64,000 nt of DNA from Ilex aquifolium (lineage: Eukaryota > Streptophyta > Magnoliopsida > Aquifoliales > Aquifoliaceae), in the NCBI GenBank assembly GCA_951799425.1, contig OX637398.1, forward strand, positions 2,852,001 through 2,916,000. Direction: 5' to 3'. The notes below the pieces were generated by a model, which saw nothing but the letters and a program-made list of their open reading frames with translations, was not told the origin of the DNA and searched no databases. Below are positions 31,102-46,524 of this stretch, in pieces. Position numbers and translations under genes: made by a program. Each line of letters begins with the position of its first letter. Position 1 is the first letter of the stretch.

Positions 31102-32100
31102 ATGGAAGAAACAGCATACTTTCATGAGCAGAAAACAGTGAAGATGATGAGGAGATCAATCTACACCTTTCTCCAACATTATCAGTTCTTCACCACCACC
31201 CCACTTCTCCTCATACTCCCCTTTTCAGCCTCCATTCTCCTCTCACAGGCCCTTTCCGCCTCGTCTTCATTACTTCTTCTGACCATTCCTGGCTGCTTTA
31301 ATTCCCTCCAAGCCATAGAATTTTCTCCAACTTCAAAGTTCGTCACACTTTTTAGTATGAACTTTTCTCAAACAGTTTTCTCCTCTATTTTCAGTCTCCC
31401 TTTTGCACTTACATCTCTTGTCATCGCAAAAGGGCTCATAATCCAAGCTTTGATATACCATAAATCATATTTTCCATTGCCTTTCAACTCTTTTCGACCA
31501 ATTTATAAGCCCCTACTTGTAACTCAACTCTGCAATTCAGTCTTCACAATCATTGTCAGTGCAACTGCCTTCTCTATCTTCCTTGCTGCCCTATATTTCC
31601 TCGAACCATCTCGGTTCCCTTCAAACAACCCTCTTGCCCTTCTGGTTGCCAGACTAATTTTCTACTCCATCCTTGCCAACGCTGGTGTAGTCTGCAATTT
31701 AGCCTTGATTATTGCAGAGATGGAAAATTGTGTATGGTATACGGCACTCCGCAGGGCCCTCTTACTGAGTTGGAGTAGGAGCTCGATAACTCTCTCAGTT
31801 AAACTCCCAATCAATCTGAGTATCCTTGCTATTGAAGGCTTGTTCCGCTATAGAGTCATAAGAGTTTATCACCTTCTGGGAAAGATTGGCCCTCCTCTGG
31901 CTTTGGAGGGGCTGTTAATTGCTTACTTGTATTCACTCCTTATTGTCCTTGACACTATTGCAAGTTGCCTATTCTTCAAGAGCTGCAAATCAAATTTTCA
32001 GACAGATCAAGCAGGTAGATATTATTATCAGATTAGGCTTGTGAAGAAAGAGAGTAGCAACAGTTGTGCAAAACTAGAGATTATAGAAGTACAACTATAA
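31102..32100 (+). CDS. Intronless multi-pass membrane protein, unknown function
   Basis: 332 residues in one open frame with plant-like codon use and a clean stop. I see about six or seven hydrophobic segments, at about residues 32-52, 54-68, 92-118, 143-168, 180-206, 238-250 and 268-296. A short charged N-terminus contains MMRRS and the C-terminus is polar (residues 298-332). Phrases such as ENCVWYTALRRALLLSWSR between spans look like a conserved loop. No enzymatic or transport motif was recognised, and I do not give it a family name. The start could also be the methionine at residue 15 or 16. A plausible TATA-bearing leader is not obvious. It stands alone, about 2 kb from the hAT element on one side and more than 3 kb from the next gene on the other. 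Confidence 0.72.
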   Translation: MEETAYFHEQKTVKMMRRSIYTFLQHYQFFTTTPLLLILPFSASILLSQALSASSSLLLLTIPGCFNSLQAIEFSPTSKFVTLFSMNFSQTVFSSIFSLPFALTSLVIAKGLIIQALIYHKSYFPLPFNSFRPIYKPLLVTQLCNSVFTIIVSATAFSIFLAALYFLEPSRFPSNNPLALLVARLIFYSILANAGVVCNLALIIAEMENCVWYTALRRALLLSWSRSSITLSVKLPINLSILAIEGLFRYRVIRVYHLLGKIGPPLALEGLLIAYLYSLLIVLDTIASCLFFKSCKSNFQTDQAGRYYYQIRLVKKESSNSCAKLEIIEVQL

Positions 32101-35198
<3,098 letters not shown>

Positions 35199-36185
35199 TA
35201 TATATGATCGATATATATCTATAGGAACTCAAGAGAGAAGGCTCGGTATTGCATTCGGATCAGACGCCGTCCTCACTGTTCGTCTCTCTCCCTCTCTCTG
35301 GTTCAATTTTGTCGTCGATCTTTCAGAGAGAGGGAGACGATCATAGTCCCCCACAGGTCTCTCTCTCTCTCTCTCCCTCTGCATTGCCGCATTTGTACAA
35401 TGTATAACATTTTTTTCTAAAATACATTTTTCGTATTACTAGTTTATTCACCCAGTTTTGTTCTCTGTATTACATTTGTTATATAATAATTTAATTTTTG
35501 CTCTATTTATTTATTTTTTAATGAAACTTTGTTCTATTTGCTTTTGTTTGATATGCAGTTTGGATTTCTGTGCTATCCGATTCAGTTATTCTTTTATTTT
35601 ATTTTCTAGATAGCCTTTTTGGTTTTCTTCTCTTTTGCTCGTTAGATGTGGACCCAATTGTCACTATTCTCTCTTTTAATCTTCTTTTGCTGATCTCGTG
35701 GTATTTGTTGTGATCTATGACACGGAACAGAGAATGGCCATGTCCCCCCCCCCCCCCCCCCCCCCCTCCCCCAAAAAAAAAAAATCCAACAAACACCACA
35801 CACTAACTTAAAAAAGAACATCTTTAACATTTTCAAAAAGGCATGTCTACATTTCTGTTTTTCAATTTCTTGTTCAATTTTGCTTCGTTTTTGTTTTCTG
35901 AAACCGTTATGAAGCTGTTGAGGATGTTAGATATTTTTGGCATGTATTATAGGGTTATGATAATTGATAACTAGTTAATCTTTTATAATTTCATAGTGCT
36001 TCCCAGATGGGTAGCTTCCTTTCCCTTTTTGTACTAGATTTCTTTTCATTCTCCAAATCATAAGCATTATTGAATTCTCCAATTCCAATCTGTGGATGTG
36101 TAATTCATGTTGTTTTTATGCAGGTGTTCTTGAGAACTTCAATCTGCAATAATGCGGACTTTTGAATCAAAATCTTCGTGGCAAG
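35199..36185 (+). promoter_or_regulatory. Promoter and non-coding leader exons of the DUF1336 gene (inferred)
   Basis: CTATATATGATCGATATATA at 35199-35218 is a TATA-like region. It is followed by CT-rich leader sequence to about 35355, where a donor-like CAG|GTCTCT occurs. A second likely leader exon is 36124-36185, bounded by ATGCAG|GTGTTC and GGCAAG|GTTCTA. It carries a short upstream open frame (ATGCGGACTTTTTGA-like, four codons). None of this is present in the second gene copy. Exon use is inferred from splice-site quality only. Confidence 0.4.
35744..35772. repeat. (C)23 homopolymer followed by T and five C
   Basis: Twenty-three C residues, one T, then five C and an A run, in the first leader intron of the DUF1336 gene. 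Length is likely inexact. Confidence 0.88.
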
Positions 36186-36650
36186 GTTCTAACTTCCTTG
36201 CTTTTTCTCCTAATAATGGCTCTCATCACGCATGATTGTACTCCAAGATGCCTGCAATTCACTAAGGTGACAAAACTTTTATGATCACAACTATTTGAGA
36301 TTTCAAAAAATTACATGCTTTGCTGATACTTGTTCAGTTTAATGGTATCATGTTAGTCAGCTAAAGATATCATGTTACTTAGACGAGATATGCATAGTTA
36401 GGAAGGTTTACTCTTTCTTAATTGTATTATATCATCAATAAGAATTATTTTAAGCTGCAGTGGCATTGGAACTTTTGGAGGACTGTAGTTCAGTGTACTA
36501 GCCGTCATTTATTTAGTGTAGCAGTCTTCTTGTCTTGTAAAACATCACTAATGGCAGTCTTATTGTCTTGTAAAACATCACTAATGGCAGTCTTCTTGTA
36601 GTAATTGCCACATTGAATTAATAAACTTGTAATGAGAAAACTTCTTTACC

Positions 36651-39600
36651 CACAAAAGTGATCTCTCACACACACACATATACCCATCTATGTAGCCATG
36701 TTAAGCTTGTTTGTGAATTTCCAACTTTTTAAGGTCCTAGAATGTTCACGAGCAGTTGGGCAGATCCATCCATTGGATATTTATATGTTGCAAGAGCTTT
36801 TAAAATCATACATTTCTACAACCAAAAGATTTTTAGAAGGTAGTTTGGTGTGTTTGGATGTCTCATGGAAGAAAACAAATTAACTGAGTTTTAAATGGCT
36901 TTTTTACATTGTACCAAACTGCTTATTAAAGAAATGGGGGCTTCTGTATTCATTAATTTAGGGGAATACGATTCAATCATTGTCATCTTTCCTGGCAATG
37001 GTTACTTTTACTCGAATGAGGGTCTTCAGGTGATATGAAAAACAGAGTCAATTGATTCCATAGGATAGCCAAATGAAATCTTCCTGCATCATTTATGACG
37101 CTTGAAGTACTCCTAAATGCTATAGTCCGCTTACACAAAAAAGTGCCATAGTCAGTAGTCAGTACTTCTTTTGGAGATCTGACTTTATATTAGTTTTGGG
37201 GGGCTATGGACCTGAATGTTTAGGTCTTACTTTATAATAATCCAGCCTCTTCTCCAATATCATTGATGATATAACTAGTTGTTCATCTGACTAAGCCCCA
37301 GAAGCATACTCATAAGAGATGCTGATGAACTACAACACAGAACTGGAATGTAATGGCGTGTATAAATCTGCTCCACATGGACATATGCTTATTCGCCATT
37401 TTGAAATGAAGTTTGCATTTAGAATAGTTTCACATCCAATTTTTATCAACGTTTATGGGCATTTGTTCTATGAAGCATTGACTCTTTCAATAAACAGCCA
37501 TATAGGGTAGTCATGTTTTGGACATTGGCATTCCGGACAAGTACAAAATACGCAATTTCTAGACATGTGGCCAACAAAGGTGTGTCTCCTTCTTATGTTA
37601 AACTATTACTGATGCTTTAAGTCCAAATCTTCTCAACTCGGTGAGAAATTGTTGCCACAGATCATATTATGGTCTCTTATGGTCGCTTGATTGAGTTAAC
37701 ATCTTAGCTTGGTAAACTGAAACTGCCGGGAGAAATGGAGGGATTGCTATTATTTTAAATTTATTGGATATATTCTGATAAGTTAAGTGTCAGGTACCTC
37801 ATTTTCTCACCATGCATAAGTACGAGGTTGGCATCTTGGAAGAAGACAATAATTGTTGCTGTCAAGATTTGTAAAAACTAAACAAGTATAATGGGTGCCT
37901 GTGTATCAACACCATCTAATGGAATTAAATCAAGGAGGAAGCACCGTCACAGGCCAAGAAAATACCAAGGAAAGCTTTCCCATTCTATGCCTGATGGAAC
38001 CAGGAAAAGGAATAGTGACGCAGGTGCTCGTATGACGGATTTTGCTGTTAGTGAGTTTGTTCATACAACCACCACCTGCAGAAGATCTGAGGTTTCCAAT
38101 TCGACATTCCTTCTCACTCAGGTGCAATGGCACCATAGTCAAATTGATGCTAATGGTATACTCTTGTTTCCCTTTCAAAGTTCATCTTGAAGAAATAGTT
38201 TGCCTAAGAGCAATATGAGGATTATACCTGGTTGGATTATCATGATAACCGCTTTATTAAGGTTGTTCAAAGGAAATATGGATATTGTCCTGGTGGGAAT
38301 GTGGAGCAACTTCATAAGCACAAACACAGCGTGCAATATACTTCGATTACAGTCACTCCTAAGTTTCTCAAAGTTTTAAACAGTATATGTTAAATTCATG
38401 CCCTTCTGCCATCTAATGTTTGTCCAAATTAGTACATTGCTTGTCCAATTTCCCAATGTATGCAAGGATATTCTCACTTTGTTACTGCACGGGTATAAAT
38501 CCGACTTAAGTCAACTTTAGGCAATTATTTGTCAACTACATGCTATAATTTAGATAATTACTTCTCAATAACCCAAAATTTTTGCATCATGGATGGTTTT
38601 GTTTTTTTCATTTTTCGAAATGGATTGTCCGAGTAGGTTGGGGTGACAATTTGAATAAGCTCTTGCCTGTACAGAAACAGCATTTCTTGGACTGGAATAT
38701 GCCTGAATATCTGTGAACCTTGGGATTTTTTAGTCTTTATTAGCTTGTCTTTAGTTTGATCCATGATTATTGTCTTCTAATGTTTATAAATTTTGGTTTC
38801 ATTTCTTTGTGATGTTGGAATATGTTCTCTAGATTAGATTTTTGTGGTGAAAGAAAAGGATCCTATACTCTCACAGGTTTATCTTATCTCTATTATCTTG
38901 TGTCATGTTCATTTTTTCTTTTGCTGGTCATGTTGATTGCTCAAGCCTATGAATTAGCTTACCCCTCTCCTCCTTCCCCCTTCCCCAGTAGTGGGGATTA
39001 CTAAAGAAATCTTGTCGTTATCTTAGTAAAGTTTTGAACTACAAATACCACGTGAAATTTTTACCTTAACAACTTGACAATGACACAAAAAAATTTGTGT
39101 TTGCAGTAATTTGCCAAGAGGAATCATGGTTTGACACACTCAGCATTTTGGAGTCTGACTCAGATGATGAGTTCAGCAGTGTGCATGGGGGTAATGATCA
39201 TTGTTCTTTTCAGTTTTAGAATGGATGTATGCTTCTTTATGGAGCTTTAAAAGTAGTGCATCAATAATTTGGGGTTCTGATACTACATCTCTACTACTTA
39301 TTCATCTGAATTTATATATGCACTCTTATTTTGCTCTGCAGACTTTTTTCCGAACGTTTCAAGTGGACAAGTGCTTCAGTATGAAACTTCATCATGCTTT
39401 GTGGATAGCAAGTGTAAGTACAAAGAATACCATGAAAGATATTTGAAAATAGATAGTGGAAAAACAGAGAAGATTGTGAACAAAGATGGATTCAAGGAAC
39501 CAAATGGATTTGCACTCATGAGTAAGCAGGGCTATGAGCTTTCATGCTTGGGAAGGGATGAAGAGTATTTCTCCAAGAGAAACAAAAAGTTGGACCGTTC

Positions 39601-42600
39601 TTATGGAAGCTTCAATGCTGTAAAAGGGGATGGACATGATTCTGAAGAGAAAACTCAAGAGAACATTGAGAAAACTGGCTTACCTCGGTTGTTTCCTTCT
39701 GTAAGTTTCAATGACAAGATTATTAATGCTTCAAGTTTAGGCCCCCAATCTCAAAGAAAGAAATCAGCAGTTATCAGGCTTTCTTTAGTGAGAAAATCGG
39801 TAGATGGAGAAGAAACCAATGAATTCTGTAAGTATATCATGTATTCATTTCTTTGTGGTATTTATTGGCAAGAAATCTGAAGATTGCTGTTCTACGTCAC
39901 ATCATGATAAAGAGAAGGCAGTTCAGTATTTTGCTTGTATTTGTGTATGTGAACATGGTTACTTTCATGTAAAACTAACAATTATACAGCAATAAACATA
40001 TCCTTGTTTGTGTAGGTACATCGAAAAAATTCTATTACCGCCCAAGAGCAGGACTCATAATTCCATGCTGTACCAAAGAGAAGCCCACTCCCATTAGTTG
40101 GTCTGAGATTGAACCCTCAAGCTTTAAGCTTCGGGGCGATAACTATTTTAAGTATTCTGTTAACTTCCTTCTATTGATGATTGACTAGATATGCAGATGT
40201 CTGCAATAATTATTTATATATATGTTTGCTAAAGTATCTCTAATTGCCTGAGGATTCAATATGCAGAGATAAGAAGAAACTCCCTGCTCCAAATTGCTGT
40301 CCTTATACTCCGATAGGTGTTGACTTATTTGTGTGCCCGAGAAAAGTTAATCACATTGCTGAACACCTTGAGCTTCCTTCTGTAAAAGCAGATGGGAAAG
40401 TGCCTCCACTCCTCATTGTCAACATTCAGGTATTTTTAGCCAATTCTTCTTTTTTTTTTCAATATTTTATCATTACATTTACTAGTTGTCATGTGGATTG
40501 TAGGCTGTCAAGATGGAATACCAACATGCAACTTTATCATTTCTTATGAAAGTAGTGGCTTCTGTTCATATTTATGTTGTGTTTATCTCATTGTTTGGTT
40601 GTGTCATGGCAGTTGCCTACTTATCCTGCTCCAATGTTCCTTGGTGATAGCGATGGAGAGGGTTTGAGCCTTGTACTATATTTCAAACTTTCTGAGAATT
40701 TTGAGGAAGACATCTCTCCCCAGTTTCAGAATAGCATTAAGGTACATTTTTTAAATTATTGTCTCCAACGACAAATAGTTGTTTCTGTGGTAATATTAAA
40801 AGCATTCATGTTGATTAGTTTTTGCAGGGTGCCATATGCCGCGTTTGCTTGATAGGCATGTATCTCATTGGTCCTTTAGGCTCTTCTCTGTTGTTCTACA
40901 CAAGTTGTAGGCTTGTAGCGTTGCTTGGGCAACGATGATGATGGATTTAGGATTGGTGGTCTCTTTTCCATTTTGTAACTCGAGTCTTAAAAATATCATT
41001 GTGAGAATTAAAGGGCATGGAAGTTTGTTCTAGCTGTAATGAAGGGCTTTCCAGTTAGTTTTAGTGTTAATCAAGCCCATTTATATATAGATAAAAATTA
41101 TGATCAGATGTGAGAACAATAATACAGTTTACAGGTTTCAATTTCTTTTGGGTTGAGATTGGAGGAGCCATACGATGATTTAATCCAGCAGTAAGAGCAA
41201 GAATTCAAGGATCATTGTGGAGAAAAGAAACATGATTCACCTGGCCACATGCACTTGACCTTACCTTGACAATACCTGAATGGGAGTAGAAGAGATCTGA
41301 TTTCATGGTGAACTCGTGCATTTCTGCAAGCTGGGATTTTTAGATCATACTGCGTTAGGGCATTTGACTTTGCTTACCATGCCATAGTCAATGATAAACT
41401 TCCCTCAAGCTAGTGTGCATCAGATTTGGGTTTAAATCCCTTTTGCATCCACTTGGGTGCCTTGTCACAACAGAGTGCTCTACCTCAGTCCTTATGAATC
41501 TCGCACTTCTTTGTGTAGTTCAATGATCCTGGCAGATCATCTTTCAGTTTTGGACAAATTGTGGAGCGCCTAATTCCCATGTGAAATGGATGTCATCTTA
41601 TGACATGCTACTAAGTGCTTTTGTGTTTCCTTCAGAAAGAGCATCCCACTGTTTTCTCTTGCACAAAGGGTGCTGCCAGTATTTTGGTCTAACACCAGTT
41701 TAGAGTGACTTCCTATGCCGAACTGACTAATGTGGTTAACTGAGTTAAGTTAGTGCAACAGATATTAGAAATATTATTGAAATTACAGTTAAGGCAACCA
41801 GCTTCCTGATTTAGGGTTGTCTCTAATTGTGAGGACATGCATAATCAAAGGTCCATGGCTCCTGCACATGGCAGATTAAGATTTATGTGATTGTGCAATT
41901 CTATAATTTTGGTGCATCTTCTATACCCCATGAATCCTGTAGGCCAGGGTTTTGCAATCTATGTTGTAATTATATTTCTGATGTAGTAAGACAGGCATGG
42001 CAGTTACCTATTCCTGGTACAAGGGTCGTGTTTTTCCCCTCTGTAGTATAATGCCACATGCCCTTTTATCTCGACATGTGGTAGCTTATCTGCTATTTCC
42101 TCCTGTAGGATAGGAACTGTAGTATTTGCTATATTTAACTAGTAGAATGCCTTTTTAAATGTCAAATGAGATGAACTTATATAGTTTTGGGAAATCTAAA
42201 TTGGAAATTTGAGATACAGTTGCCTATATATTGTTTTGTTTCCCACTTAATCTATCCACTGTAGAGTTGTTCCATTTATTCATGCATTGATCACTTCCCA
42301 GTTGGTATATAGTGTTTCAGTGGTTGAAAACTTTTGTGGTACAGAGATTGATAGAGGATGATATGGAAAAGGTTAAAGGATTCACGAAAGAGTCCACAGT
42401 TCCTTTCAGAGAAAGGCTAAAGTTAATGGTTGGGGTGGATAATCCGGATGATTTTGTATTGAGTTCGGCTGAAAGAAAGCTTTTGCATGCTTATAACGAC
42501 AAACCTGTCCTTTCGCGCCCTCAACACAATTTTTATCAGGTAAAATATTATGCCTAGTGCTTGCTTACCTTGCTATGGACAACATAAAATTGATGATAGA

Positions 42601-43705
42601 ACCGAGTAGAGTGATATGCACTTGAAGTGCATCCATTATTTATTTTTTTTGCACCATGGCTTAAACGCATTCGCACTAGGTCATCCGAATTTTCTTACCC
42701 TTATGCACGGATTATTGAATAAGCCATCTTCCCATCAAGGAAAATACGTAATTGCACTGTTATGCATGCAATCATATGGTCTCCCAGTTTGTTTAACAGA
42801 TGGTGGTAGCCAGAGATTCTCACTGTTTCTTAGCGAAGGTTTGTTTCTTGGCAAAATGATTGCCTGAAATTCAGTCAATCGATCCAAAATTTACAGGACT
42901 GTAACACAATAGAGTGGTTTGCTACCATCTTGCTTGTCTGTCTGATAAATACTGTTCTGATACCTCCTTCCATGTCTAATCCAGGGCCCCAATTACTTTG
43001 AGATTGACCTTGACATTCATCGGTTCAGCTACATAGCAAGAAAGGGATTGGAAGCATTCCGGGAGCGTCTGAAAGCTGGAATACTGGATTTCGGTTTAAC
43101 AATTCAGGTACCACTTCTAAGATATTACTTGACAAAATCTAGTTACATCTACATCACATATGAATTTTTTGCATTGTTCCCCACCCAAGTCTTCTTACAC
43201 TGTTGTTTATCAAAAATCAGGCACAGAAGCCTGAAGAACTGCCAGAGAAAGTGCTTTGCTGCGTGAGGCTGAACAAGATTGACTTTGTTAATCATGGCCA
43301 AATACCAACAATTGTGGCTCTTCCTGATGACTGATTCCGACGACGGCGGAATCCAGTGCCTGGCATTTGCTGTTGTTGACATCTGCGTGAGGAGAATCCA
43401 TATAGCCATGTACACATCTCATAGCTTTATGAAAGGAAGAAAGAACTATTTTTCCAACATGGCATTAGTAAAATTTCCTTTCATGTTGACCCAATAATGT
43501 TGTCAACAAAAATGTTCTTGTATTTATGTGTATCATGTATAGTAATTTTTATTTTGCTATAAAAGAAATGGAAAGTAAGACTCATGTATTTTTTATGCTT
43601 TGTATGGATGACAAAGTTGAAAAGTGGAAGAAGTATAAATGCATATTTTACTTTTACATCCTCATGTGAAATTATTTGAAATTTAAATGAACCTTGAATA
43701 AATTT
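36651..43705 (+). repeat. Segmental duplication, copy 1 (contains the intact DUF1336 gene)
   Basis: From CACAAAAGTGATCTCTCACA onward, 36651-40741 is nearly the same as 46525-50610, introns included. The part from 40742 to 43705, with the last three exons, has no counterpart in copy 2. In copy 2, exon 6 is joined directly to sequence resembling 43706 onward. Confidence 0.93.
37891..43334 (+). CDS. EDR2-like protein with C-terminal DUF1336 domain
   Basis: Member of the plant ENHANCED DISEASE RESISTANCE 2-like family (DUF1336/EDR2_C). EDR2 itself is a lipid-binding negative regulator of mildew-induced cell death; the role of this shorter relative is not known. Nine coding exons: 37891-38155, 39107-39190, 39342-39827, 40016-40151, 40267-40429, 40613-40741, 42345-42539, 42985-43107 and 43221-43334. 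They join in frame to 564 residues. The protein starts MGACVSTPS, a possible N-myristoylation/palmitoylation signal, followed by a basic [14 protein letters not shown] stretch. The middle is polar. The last 300 residues form DUF1336: [101 protein letters not shown]. No START or PH domain is seen. All borders are GT-AG. Confidence 0.9.
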
Positions 43706-44008
43706 CAAATTTGACTTGTTAATCTTACCATTCAAGCTTGTGCTATCTTGAGCAAGCCTCTATTGAGCTGATTTTGAGCCTATATAGAACAGCTTGAGCT
43801 TTTCACATAATTGGAGTCAAAAAAAATAGTCTATCTTAATTTGAGTTTCTAACATTATAAAAAAATATTTTAGATTATTTTTATTCAAAATTAAATTTAG
43901 ATATAAGAAAAAAAAATAAGGTCCTGAGATGCTAAACTCATGAGATTTATACAACCGAATTTTTCCGGACCTTACCTTCGTTGAAGTTAACACACTTAAA
44001 AAGTTTAA
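43335..44008. other. 3' flank of the DUF1336 gene
   Basis: Includes the likely 3' untranslated region. From about 43706 it holds a repeat (TTCAAATTTGACTTGTTAAT, GAGCTGATTTTGAGCC) that recurs at 50611 next to the truncated copy. The two stretches are about 88% alike by eye. Confidence 0.6.
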
Positions 44009-44833
44009 GGGTTAAGTGTAAATTGTACTAAGAAAGATAGTTCGAATATTAATTTCTACTTTCAAAGATTAAAAAATTTAATTTATACCTTTTTTTTTTT
44101 TTGAGACTAACACAGGACAACCCAACACTTGTACTTAAAGTAGAAGTGAGAGGAAGCCTTATAAACTCACACACACACCCAAAGGTTATCCGATGTAGTA
44201 TAAATAAAGATTAAAAAATTTATACCTTCAAAGGTAGAAATTTATATTAATGCGCATCTGAAATTTCCTCATGCTTGTCACTAAATCATTTGGACCCCCT
44301 GACAATTAAAATATTCCTCCTACACCTCTTGACTTTTATGCACATGTAACACATAATTCTTTGTCGACGATATCTGTTAATATAACCGTTAAAAAATATG
44401 ATTTCATCCTAATAAAAAATTATAATTTCATACTACCCTTTATTTTGTGGTTCTGTTATACTATAAAGTTTAAAATTAAGCTACCATTTGAATGCTCAAT
44501 ATAATGCTGAAATTTATATAATGTTCTTTATATCCAATGCAATACATCAGTTAAATAGAATTATTTAAATACCAAATTAGGGAAACATTTTTACTCATAT
44601 TTTGATTCTCAAGGGATGTAGGTGTAATATTTCATATATGAGAGATTTGGGTGATTAAATGAGAAGTATAAGGGGATTTAGGTGCAATTTATTCATTTAA
44701 TTTTAGACGGCGGCGGTTAACGTGCGAATTGATACAAATTTTTATTTTTGAGGGTATAAATTAAAATTTTTTATCTTTAAGGGTACAAATTAAAACTCAA
44801 ACGATCTTTTAGGGTAAAATTTAAGATTAACCC
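44009..44833. mobile_element. DNA transposon-like element with about 80-bp terminal inverted repeats, upstream of homoserine kinase
   Basis: The left end starts GGGTTAAGTGTAAATTGTAC and continues to TTTAATTTATACC near 44090. The right end, read inverted, starts GGGTTAATCTTAAATTTTAC and also ends TTTTAATTTATACC. The two arms stay aligned for about 80 bases with roughly three quarters identity. Its right border is about 200 bases above the homoserine kinase start codon. No clear target duplication or transposase was found, so the superfamily is open. Confidence 0.65.
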
Positions 44834-45036
44834 AAAAATTAACCCCTTTTTTTCTTCTCTCTAGAAAGAAATCCCACCAGCCTCCTCTTTCAAATCAGGC
44901 AGCCACCGACCTCCGTCCATCCCCTTCATCCGCGGCCTTTCACCAATATCCACCGCCTACTATCACCGGGAACCACTATTCACAAGCGCCTTCCACTACT
45001 CAGACACACACTCACCCACATATTCTGCTCCTTTCG

Positions 45037-46158
45037 ATGGCCGCCACATGCTACCAGTCTCCTTTCAAGATCATCCCTTATTCACACTCTTCTTCACCAA
45101 AACCCAACCACCTTTCTCTCTCTACCTTCAGATGCAACCTCTCACCCCCTTCTTTTCAAACCCTAGCCACCGAACCTGAACCGGTTTTCACCTCCGTCAA
45201 GGCCTTCGCTCCGGCCACCATCGCCAACCTCGGCCCAGGCTTCGATTTCCTGGGATGCGCCGTCGATGGCATCGGTGACTTCGTCTCTCTCCGAGTCGAT
45301 CCCCAAGTCCATCCCGGCGAGATCTCCATCTCTGAAATCACAGGCGCCGGTAATTCTGCCACTAAACTCAGCAAAAACCCTCTCTGGAATTGCGCTGGCA
45401 TCGCCGCCATCTCCACCATGAAGATGCTCAACATCCGATCGGTCGGTCTTTCCCTTTCCCTCGAAAAGGGCTTGCCTTTGGGCAGCGGACTCGGATCCAG
45501 CGCCGCCAGTGCCGCCGCTGCTGCCGTGGCAGTGAATGAGATTTTCGGGGGGAAACTACCTGTATCCGATCTTGTGATTGCCGGGCTCGAATCGGAATCG
45601 AAAGTTTCAGGGTACCATGCCGATAACGTGGCACCGGCGATCATGGGAGGTTTCGTGTTGATTCGAAGCTATGATCCTTTGGAATTGATGCAATTGAAGT
45701 TTCCGGAGGAAAAAAAATTGTTTTTCGTATTGGTGAATCCTGAGTTCGAAGCTCCGACGAAGAAAATGAGAGCGGCGTTGCCAGCAGAGATAACTATGTC
45801 GCACCACGTGTGGAACTGCAGTCAGGCAGGGGCGTTGGTGGCATCTGTGTTGCAAGGTGACTTGAAGGGTTTAGGCAAGGCATTATCGTCCGATAAGATA
45901 GTGGAGCCAAAGAGAGCGGCATTGATACCGGGAATGGAAGGGGTGAAGAAGGCGGCCATTGAGGCCGGTGCGTTTGGGTGTACGATCAGTGGTGCTGGGC
46001 CAACAGCCGTGGCTGTGACTGATGATGAAGAGAAAGGGAAGGTGATTGGGGAGAGAATGGTGGAAGCGTTTATGGAAGGGGGGAATTTGAAGGCTTGGGC
46101 GATGGTTAAGAGACTCGACCGGGTTGGTGCTAGGATTGTGAGTAGTATTTCCAGATGA
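45037..46158 (+). CDS. HSK: Homoserine kinase, plastid-targeted
   Basis: Phosphorylates L-homoserine with ATP to O-phosphohomoserine, the branch-point substrate of threonine and methionine synthesis in plastids (GHMP kinase family). Intronless, 373 residues, as usual in plants. The first 50 or so residues are Ser/Pro-rich and almost free of acidic residues, fitting a chloroplast transit peptide. Motifs: FAPATIANLGPGFDFLG (57-73), the GHMP ATP loop LPLGSGLGSSAAS (146-158), VSGYHADNVAPAIMGG (190-205) and the C-terminal FGCTISGAGPTAVAV (313-327). The start has a good context (CGATGG) and is followed by a typical transit sequence. The Arabidopsis orthologue is DMR1, whose loss raises homoserine and gives downy mildew resistance. 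This gene is noticeably richer in GC than its surroundings and lies between the two DUF1336 copies. Confidence 0.97.
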   Translation: MAATCYQSPFKIIPYSHSSSPKPNHLSLSTFRCNLSPPSFQTLATEPEPVFTSVKAFAPATIANLGPGFDFLGCAVDGIGDFVSLRVDPQVHPGEISISEITGAGNSATKLSKNPLWNCAGIAAISTMKMLNIRSVGLSLSLEKGLPLGSGLGSSAASAAAAAVAVNEIFGGKLPVSDLVIAGLESESKVSGYHADNVAPAIMGGFVLIRSYDPLELMQLKFPEEKKLFFVLVNPEFEAPTKKMRAALPAEITMSHHVWNCSQAGALVASVLQGDLKGLGKALSSDKIVEPKRAALIPGMEGVKKAAIEAGAFGCTISGAGPTAVAVTDDEEKGKVIGERMVEAFMEGGNLKAWAMVKRLDRVGARIVSSISR

Positions 46159-46524
46159 TGACTCTTCTCCTAAATAGGTTGACTCCTTAGGGATTTCATG
46201 CATTGAGTTTCTATCCCTTCTACTTTCCTCTTAGGCTTATTTTTCGCTATGAATCCCCCATCATGAAAAAGCAAAAACATAGACTTGATATGAGGTGTTG
46301 GTGTTTTATTTGTTTAGACACAGTGGCTGCAACTTTGGGTAGAATATACATCATTGTTGTGTTGCGTTTCAGAGGGACATATATATATGCCCAGGATCAA
46401 CACCATTTATTGTTTTGGAGCCTGAAGGCTGTAGTTTGAATTCCAGTTTCATGTAGTATGTGCTTGCTTCTATGTATTACTAATCATTAATCAAATTCCT
46501 GCTTTGATGGGTAGTATGTGGCTG
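46159..46524 (+). other. Homoserine kinase 3' flank
   Basis: Presumed 3' untranslated region and a short spacer before the duplicated segment starts. No gene is seen. Confidence 0.5.

Noticed and set aside
36698..36883. 61-codon frame repeated at 46504-46755 in both copies
   Set aside because: It lies in an intron of the duplicated segment. Its conservation is explained by the recent duplication, and no family features are seen.
45156..46203. Antisense open frames across the homoserine kinase gene
   Set aside because: They are shadows of a GC-richer coding exon; the sense frame carries all GHMP kinase motifs.
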